A stretch of DNA of 6,999 nucleotides from CAIZLB01 sp039795875 (GTDB taxonomy: Bacteria; Patescibacteriota; Minisyncoccia; Phycocordibacterales; CAIZLB01): the NCBI GenBank assembly GCA_039795875.1, contig JBDKKY010000026.1:1-6999 (forward strand). Reading direction: 5' to 3'. The notes beneath the pieces were generated by a model. It saw only the letters and a list, made by a program, of their open reading frames with translations. It did no database searches and was not told the DNA's origin. Below are positions 4,109 through 6,999 of the stretch, in pieces. Positions within the stretch are counted from its first letter, which is position 1. The number at the start of each line of letters is the position of its first letter. The translations under genes were made by a program, and so were the position numbers.

Positions 4109-4816
4109 TTACATACCCTTCACCAAACAATACCGATGCGATCTCTTATCCTCCTGTATCACGACAAAATTTTTAAAATATTTTCTCAACGTCTCTTCCC
4201 CATCTGTATTTTTTCTGACATCCAAGATCAATACCGCACCATCATTCATATTAGAATAGACTTTATCAATGTATGTAGACACAGGAAAATGGTGACCCCA
4301 AGCAAGTAAAGACAAAACTAGATCGAATTTTTGATTTGGTATATCGTTTGAACCTGTCACCTCCATTGTAGAAATATTCTTTTCTGGCACACCGTTGTCC
4401 ACCAACAACAACTTCGCTTCGATCAGTGAATTGTAAAATGATGCCGTATCTTGGAAATAAAAATGGGTCTTACGGTCAATCTGTGTCTTGTCTAACAAAT
4501 ATAGATGAACTTGATTCTTATAATATTCTGACACGTATACATTGTACGCCGACAATCCAGAGCCGATATCCAACATGTTTGTACATTGCGCTGGCAAGAA
4601 ATGTTTAATCATGAGAAATTCGCAAAACATATCATAATTAAAATCATTTCTAATAGCTCTTGGTAAGAACCAAGATTTTAATGCATATGAAATTTTATAG
4701 AAACCTCTTGTTTCTATCTTGTGAAGTACCTTAGATAATAAAGTCCAGTTTGCGTATTGGGTTCGCTGAGGAAGCAAGTACTTAAACAGTTTTGATGTGA
4801 TTTTCAGATTTCGCAT
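4109..4816 (-). CDS. Class I SAM-dependent methyltransferase
   Basis: A 235-residue soluble protein with a Rossmann-type methyltransferase core. SAM motif I is LDIGSGLSA (82-90). An acidic strand-2 end, LYLLDK (105-110), would bind the ribose. FDLVLSLLAWGHHFP (164-178) is the motif IV region, and AVLILDVRKN (about 194-203) is a later core strand. The first 70 residues are an aromatic- and Arg/Lys-rich helical cap that may bind the substrate. The substrate is not evident; small-molecule, glycan and lipid methyltransferases share this core. ATG 4816 is preceded by an extended -10 at exact leaderless spacing and no Shine-Dalgarno. The DUF2231 gene ends 40 nt upstream on the same strand, so partial co-transcription is possible. 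Confidence 0.85.
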   Translation of the reverse strand: MRNLKITSKLFKYLLPQRTQYANWTLLSKVLHKIETRGFYKISYALKSWFLPRAIRNDFNYDMFCEFLMIKHFLPAQCTNMLDIGSGLSAYNVYVSEYYKNQVHLYLLDKTQIDRKTHFYFQDTASFYNSLIEAKLLLVDNGVPEKNISTMEVTGSNDIPNQKFDLVLSLLAWGHHFPVSTYIDKVYSNMNDGAVLILDVRKNTDGEETLRKYFKNFVVIQEDKRSHRYCLVKGM

Positions 4817-4822
4817 AGGAAC

Positions 4823-4831
4823 ATGATAGCA
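4823..4831 (-). promoter_or_regulatory. Extended -10, leaderless promoter of the methyltransferase gene
   Basis: On the minus strand TGC (4831-4829) precedes TATCAT (4828-4823), then 6 nt, then ATG at 4816. A start 7 nt after the -10 would fall on the A of the ATG. Confidence 0.6.
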
Positions 4832-4856
4832 TGAAATTAAAAGGCTTTTTATTCTC

Positions 4857-5345
4857 CTACAACCCCAACATCTTCAAAATCCCGGCGGCAAACGGATCTG
4901 CTGTCGCACCATACACCATCACACCTCCCAATAATCCCGTCACAGAAATAGCTACCAACGCACAAAGTGCCAATACTGTGCTTAGAGCGCGATGCGTCAA
5001 AACCTTACCCAGGCCTCCAACAATCTTTGGCAGTGCACGCTTTGATCCGATCCATACAATAATTTCTCCAAGCAATAAGGCTCCATATATCCAGACTGAA
5101 ATCGCTGCAAACATTGAATGCATTTCTACCAAGTCATGGTTGGGACGAAGGAGATGTTCAGCGGCTTCGCCTGTATATAAAGCTGCGCATGCCCCAAGAA
5201 CCCCCAATACCAGAAATATTCTTTCTATTTGTTTCCATGACGTTTGAGGGAACCATGTATATAATGGAATTATCTTTAACAAAGAATATATACACAGCAG
5301 AGCAATTGGAAAGTGCACAATGATTGGATGAATGTTATATGTCAT
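4857..5345 (-). CDS. DUF2231 family membrane protein
   Basis: A 162-residue integral membrane protein. The start MTYNIHPIIVHFPIAL carries the family hallmark IHPxxVHFPIAL (His6, His11). TGEAAE (58-63) and LVEMHSMFA (72-80) are the other conserved DUF2231 positions, with conserved His residues that could bind metal or haem, though that role is inferred. Four hydrophobic helices lie at about 8-28, 43-60, 78-102 and 118-142. Function is unknown; relatives occur near redox and cytochrome proteins. ATG 5345 is chosen because the hallmark usually begins within a few residues of the N-terminus and TATACT sits 6 nt upstream; a GTG at 5360 would overlap that box. The gene diverges from the 5381 gene across a 35-nt gap. 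Confidence 0.9.
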   Translation of the reverse strand: MTYNIHPIIVHFPIALLCIYSLLKIIPLYTWFPQTSWKQIERIFLVLGVLGACAALYTGEAAEHLLRPNHDLVEMHSMFAAISVWIYGALLLGEIIVWIGSKRALPKIVGGLGKVLTHRALSTVLALCALVAISVTGLLGGVMVYGATADPFAAGILKMLGL

Positions 5346-5351
5346 GTTTAT

Positions 5352-5357
5352 AGTATA
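5352..5357 (-). promoter_or_regulatory. -10 box of the DUF2231 gene (leaderless)
   Basis: TATACT (5357-5352) is followed by 6 nt and ATG 5345. TG lies immediately upstream, one base short of the usual TGn spacing. It lies within the same 35 bp as the divergent promoter at 5366-5374. Confidence 0.55.
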
Positions 5358-5365
5358 CACCCCTG

Positions 5366-5374
5366 TGCTACCAT
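5366..5374 (+). promoter_or_regulatory. Extended -10, leaderless promoter of the seven-helix membrane gene
   Basis: TGC (5366-5368) precedes TACCAT (5369-5374), followed by 6 nt and ATG 5381. It has the same layout as the methyltransferase promoter. Confidence 0.5.
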
Positions 5375-5380
5375 GTATAC

Positions 5381-5947
5381 ATGAAAGAAACTCTGGCGAT
5401 TATTGCTGCCATTTTGGTTATTATTGGCCACGTACCATATCTCCGCGATATGATCAAAAAGAAAATCCAACCTCATCCATATACGTGGCTTGTATGGACA
5501 ATTGTCGCCTTGATCACATTCTTCGGACAAGTATCAAAAGGTGCTGGCATAGGCGCTTTGCCAACAGCAGTCGCTGAACTGTTTACTATTATTATTTTTA
5601 TTTTCTCGATACGATATGGTTTTAAAGATATTTCCAAAGTTGATACATACTTTCTCATCATTGCCTTACTTGCAATAATCCCATGGATCATTACCAATGA
5701 TGCAACACTCTCGGTTATTATTGCAGTTTCTATTGATGTTATTGCCTACATCCCCACCATTCGTAAGACCTGGAGATTTCCCAGGACCGAGACTCCATGG
5801 TTGTATAATGTAAATATTATTCGTCATGGTCTGACACTTTTTTCACTTCAAACCTATAACATCGCAACAACGATTCATTCTATTGCCATGGTGGGTACAA
5901 ATAGTTTGATGAGAATTATTTTATGGAAAAAGAAAAGTGTTTCTTAA
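5381..5947 (+). CDS. Seven-helix membrane protein with PQ-loop/SWEET-like duplication
   Basis: A 188-residue membrane protein with hydrophobic helices at about 5-21, 36-48, 60-77, 88-105, 108-126, 140-157 and 159-182. The two halves share a motif. Around 16-37 it reads GHVPYLRD, then PYTWL. Around 122-141 it reads AYIPTIRK, then PWL. In each, a helix ends in a conserved Pro, a charged loop follows, and Pro-x(x)-Trp-Leu opens the next helix. A 3+1+3 helix order with a Pro in the first helix of each triplet is the plan of PQ-loop/SWEET transporters, but the literal PQ pair is absent. A transporter of a small solute is possible, though not shown. There is no Shine-Dalgarno. Its stop codon abuts that of the convergent dehydrogenase. 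Confidence 0.8.
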   Translation: MKETLAIIAAILVIIGHVPYLRDMIKKKIQPHPYTWLVWTIVALITFFGQVSKGAGIGALPTAVAELFTIIIFIFSIRYGFKDISKVDTYFLIIALLAIIPWIITNDATLSVIIAVSIDVIAYIPTIRKTWRFPRTETPWLYNVNIIRHGLTLFSLQTYNIATTIHSIAMVGTNSLMRIILWKKKSVS

Positions 5948-6613
5948 TTACCACGGTATATTCTCGTCTTGAAACCAAAATTCTCCTGTCGGTCGAGGAG
6001 ATGTAGCAATTGTATAAATCCCATCTGCCGCTTCTTCGGCGGTAATATCCGCCTCTGTGCCTCCCATATCAGTCTTAACCCATCCAGGGTGTACTGAGGA
6101 GACAGTGATATCTTTGAGTTGTAAAGCCAAAGTACGCGTATACATATTGAGGGCAGCCTTCGATATCTTGTATGCTGGATAATGATAGGGTTTGTGACTA
6201 TCTGCTCTTCCAGCTTTATCAAGAGAGCCTGCCGTAGAAGATATATTGATGATATGTCCACCCGCGTTCATAAGAGGAACTAGGTGTTCTGTGAAATCAA
6301 TTGTACCAATGACATTTATGTCTAATGTTTGTCGTAATTTTTCTGATACAACTCGAGTCTCTTCGTTATCCAGAAGTACAGCAGCGTTGTTTATTAAGAC
6401 ATCTATCTTTTGACCGGCCTTAGAAACAGATTGTGTACAATCCTTGATACTCAAAGATGTAGATAAATCTAAATGAAAAATGGTCAAATTGTCGTGGTGA
6501 GAAGGCTTATGTCTATACACCGTACCAAACACCCGCCACCCCTCATTCAAAAATTTGTGACATAGTGCGGCGCCAATTCCTTTATCTATACCAGTTATGA
6601 GAACGGTTTTCAT
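5948..6613 (-). CDS. Short-chain dehydrogenase/reductase (classical SDR)
   Basis: A 221-residue NAD(P)-dependent oxidoreductase. The cofactor motif is TGIDKGIG (7-14), followed by D49 in LDLS. NNAA (75-78) supports the Rossmann core. The tetrad is N100, Ser125/126 in NISSTAG, Y148 and K152 in YKISK. PGWVKTDMGG (176-185) follows, as in C-factor-like and carbonyl-reductase-like SDRs. The Ser-to-Tyr spacing (about 22) is longer than the usual 13, indicating an insertion near the active site. The substrate is unknown. Length is slightly below the usual 250 residues, with a short C-terminus. The start at 6613 has TATACT exactly 6 nt upstream and no Shine-Dalgarno. The small OmdA-type gene lies 43 nt upstream on the same strand. 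Confidence 0.93.
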   Translation of the reverse strand: MKTVLITGIDKGIGAALCHKFLNEGWRVFGTVYRHKPSHHDNLTIFHLDLSTSLSIKDCTQSVSKAGQKIDVLINNAAVLLDNEETRVVSEKLRQTLDINVIGTIDFTEHLVPLMNAGGHIINISSTAGSLDKAGRADSHKPYHYPAYKISKAALNMYTRTLALQLKDITVSSVHPGWVKTDMGGTEADITAEEAADGIYTIATSPRPTGEFWFQDENIPW

Positions 6614-6619
6614 GGGAAT

Positions 6620-6628
6620 AGTATATCA
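6620..6628 (-). promoter_or_regulatory. Extended -10, leaderless promoter of the SDR gene
   Basis: On the minus strand TGA (6628-6626) precedes TATACT (6625-6620), then 6 nt, then ATG 6613. No matching -35 was seen, which is acceptable for an extended -10 promoter. Confidence 0.6.
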
Positions 6629-6656
6629 CTTATGTTTGATCAACAGATTATTCGAC

Positions 6657-6908
6657 CTATCTATGGTCACACCCAGCCCAACAACAAGGACGGCGTTTTC
6701 CCTTTTTTAAATCCTCTGCCAATCTTTCTATATGTTGACGTCTAGTTTCTTCCTTTTTTACAGAAATAGTCCAACAAATCCATTCATTACGGGCTAGCGG
6801 GGTAAGACTCTCCCATTTTTCTAAAATCGTAGCATCCGCGGTTAGAGTTTTTCTCATATCTTCTGGCACTTTGTGGACCACACCTTGTGAGATTGTTTTT
6901 TTGGTCAT
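6657..6908 (-). CDS. OmdA/YdeI-type small protein (YdeI or OmpD-associated family)
   Basis: An 83-residue protein consisting almost entirely of the short helical domain called 'bacteriocin-protection, YdeI or OmpD-associated'. VPEDMRKTLTADATILEKWE (13-32) is followed by LTPLARNEWICWTISVKKEE (35-54), then TRRQHIERLAEDLKKGKRR with the Trp and Arg positions of that domain. It ends PCCWAGCDHR, a Cys-rich tail that I associate with stand-alone versions of the family. In larger YdeI proteins this domain is C-terminal, so this is a single-domain form. The biochemical role is not established. The stop of an upstream gene lies 7 nt before the ATG, so coupled expression is possible alongside its own -10. 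Confidence 0.82.
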   Translation of the reverse strand: MTKKTISQGVVHKVPEDMRKTLTADATILEKWESLTPLARNEWICWTISVKKEETRRQHIERLAEDLKKGKRRPCCWAGCDHR

Positions 6909-6914
6909 ATCAAT

Positions 6915-6923
6915 ATTAAAGCA
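6915..6923 (-). promoter_or_regulatory. Extended -10 candidate of the OmdA-type gene
   Basis: On the minus strand TGC (6923-6921) precedes TTTAAT (6920-6915), then 6 nt, then ATG 6908. The box overlaps the stop codon of the upstream reading frame, so it may be coincidental if the two genes share a transcript. Confidence 0.45.
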
Positions 6924-6999
6924 TCTTATCCATCAACAAACACTCTTGGTGACCGACATCATTTGGTAATATAGTTCGAATCACATATCCCAGTCTCTC
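6916..6999 (-). CDS. C-terminal tail of a minus-strand gene, possibly a GNAT acetyltransferase
   Basis: The frame is open from the window edge to TAA (6918-6916), giving 27 residues that include LGYVIRTILPNDVGHQECLL and end MDKML. The pattern LGY-x-R-x-x-LPND followed by a short hydrophobic MDK end resembles the last strands of GNAT N-acetyltransferases. That is pattern recognition on a short stretch only. The ATG of the next gene follows after 7 nt, which fits an operon. Confidence 0.5.
   Translation of the reverse strand, partial: ERLGYVIRTILPNDVGHQECLLMDKML

Noticed and set aside
4831..5247. Plus-strand reading frame of 138 residues
   Set aside because: Antisense to the DUF2231 gene, with Pro/Thr/Ala-rich composition typical of a reversed membrane-protein frame.
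5944..6261. Minus-strand frame of 105 residues
   Set aside because: Lies in another frame within the SDR gene, which has all its family motifs.

Overview
The window is AT-rich with short intergenic gaps, and it consists mostly of small single-gene units on both strands. Most starts lack a Shine-Dalgarno sequence. At least five genes have a -10 box ending 6 nt (once 8 nt) before the ATG, which is the layout of leaderless transcription. Together with a tRNA gene split by a group I intron and a set of small stand-alone accessory genes, this suggests a Patescibacteria/CPR-type genome (Parcubacteria-like). That assignment is an inference; no ribosomal or other phylogenetic marker is present.

Layout: 1-615 (-) is the N-terminal 205 residues of an ABC-F ATPase. 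764-1393 (+) is a tRNA gene, best read as tRNA-Asn(GUU). A 558-nt group I intron (798-1355) interrupts its anticodon between positions 35 and 36 and carries a 108-residue HNH homing endonuclease (832-1158). A terminator-containing repeat follows, then an unrecognised 168-residue ORF (1468-1974), two terminators, and a NUDT15-like Nudix hydrolase (2130-2576, -). From 2577 to 3228 lie dispersed repeats, a structured leader and a GC-richer small membrane protein (2812-3045). Next come a YbaA/DUF1428 protein (3229-3609), a second copy of the terminator repeat, and a zinc-ribbon ORF (3743-4027).

The right half holds a SAM methyltransferase (4109-4816, -), a DUF2231 membrane protein (4857-5345, -), and a divergent seven-helix protein with a PQ-loop/SWEET-like internal duplication (5381-5947, +). 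A short-chain dehydrogenase abuts it stop-to-stop (5948-6613, -). Then come an OmdA/YdeI-type small protein (6657-6908, -) and the C-terminal tail of another minus-strand gene at the edge.

The genes do not form one pathway; they look like independently transcribed accessory functions. The strongest points are the intron-split tRNA-Asn, the recurrent leaderless promoter geometry, and a family of intergenic repeats. One of these repeats has the same flank as the sequence immediately downstream of the tRNA.
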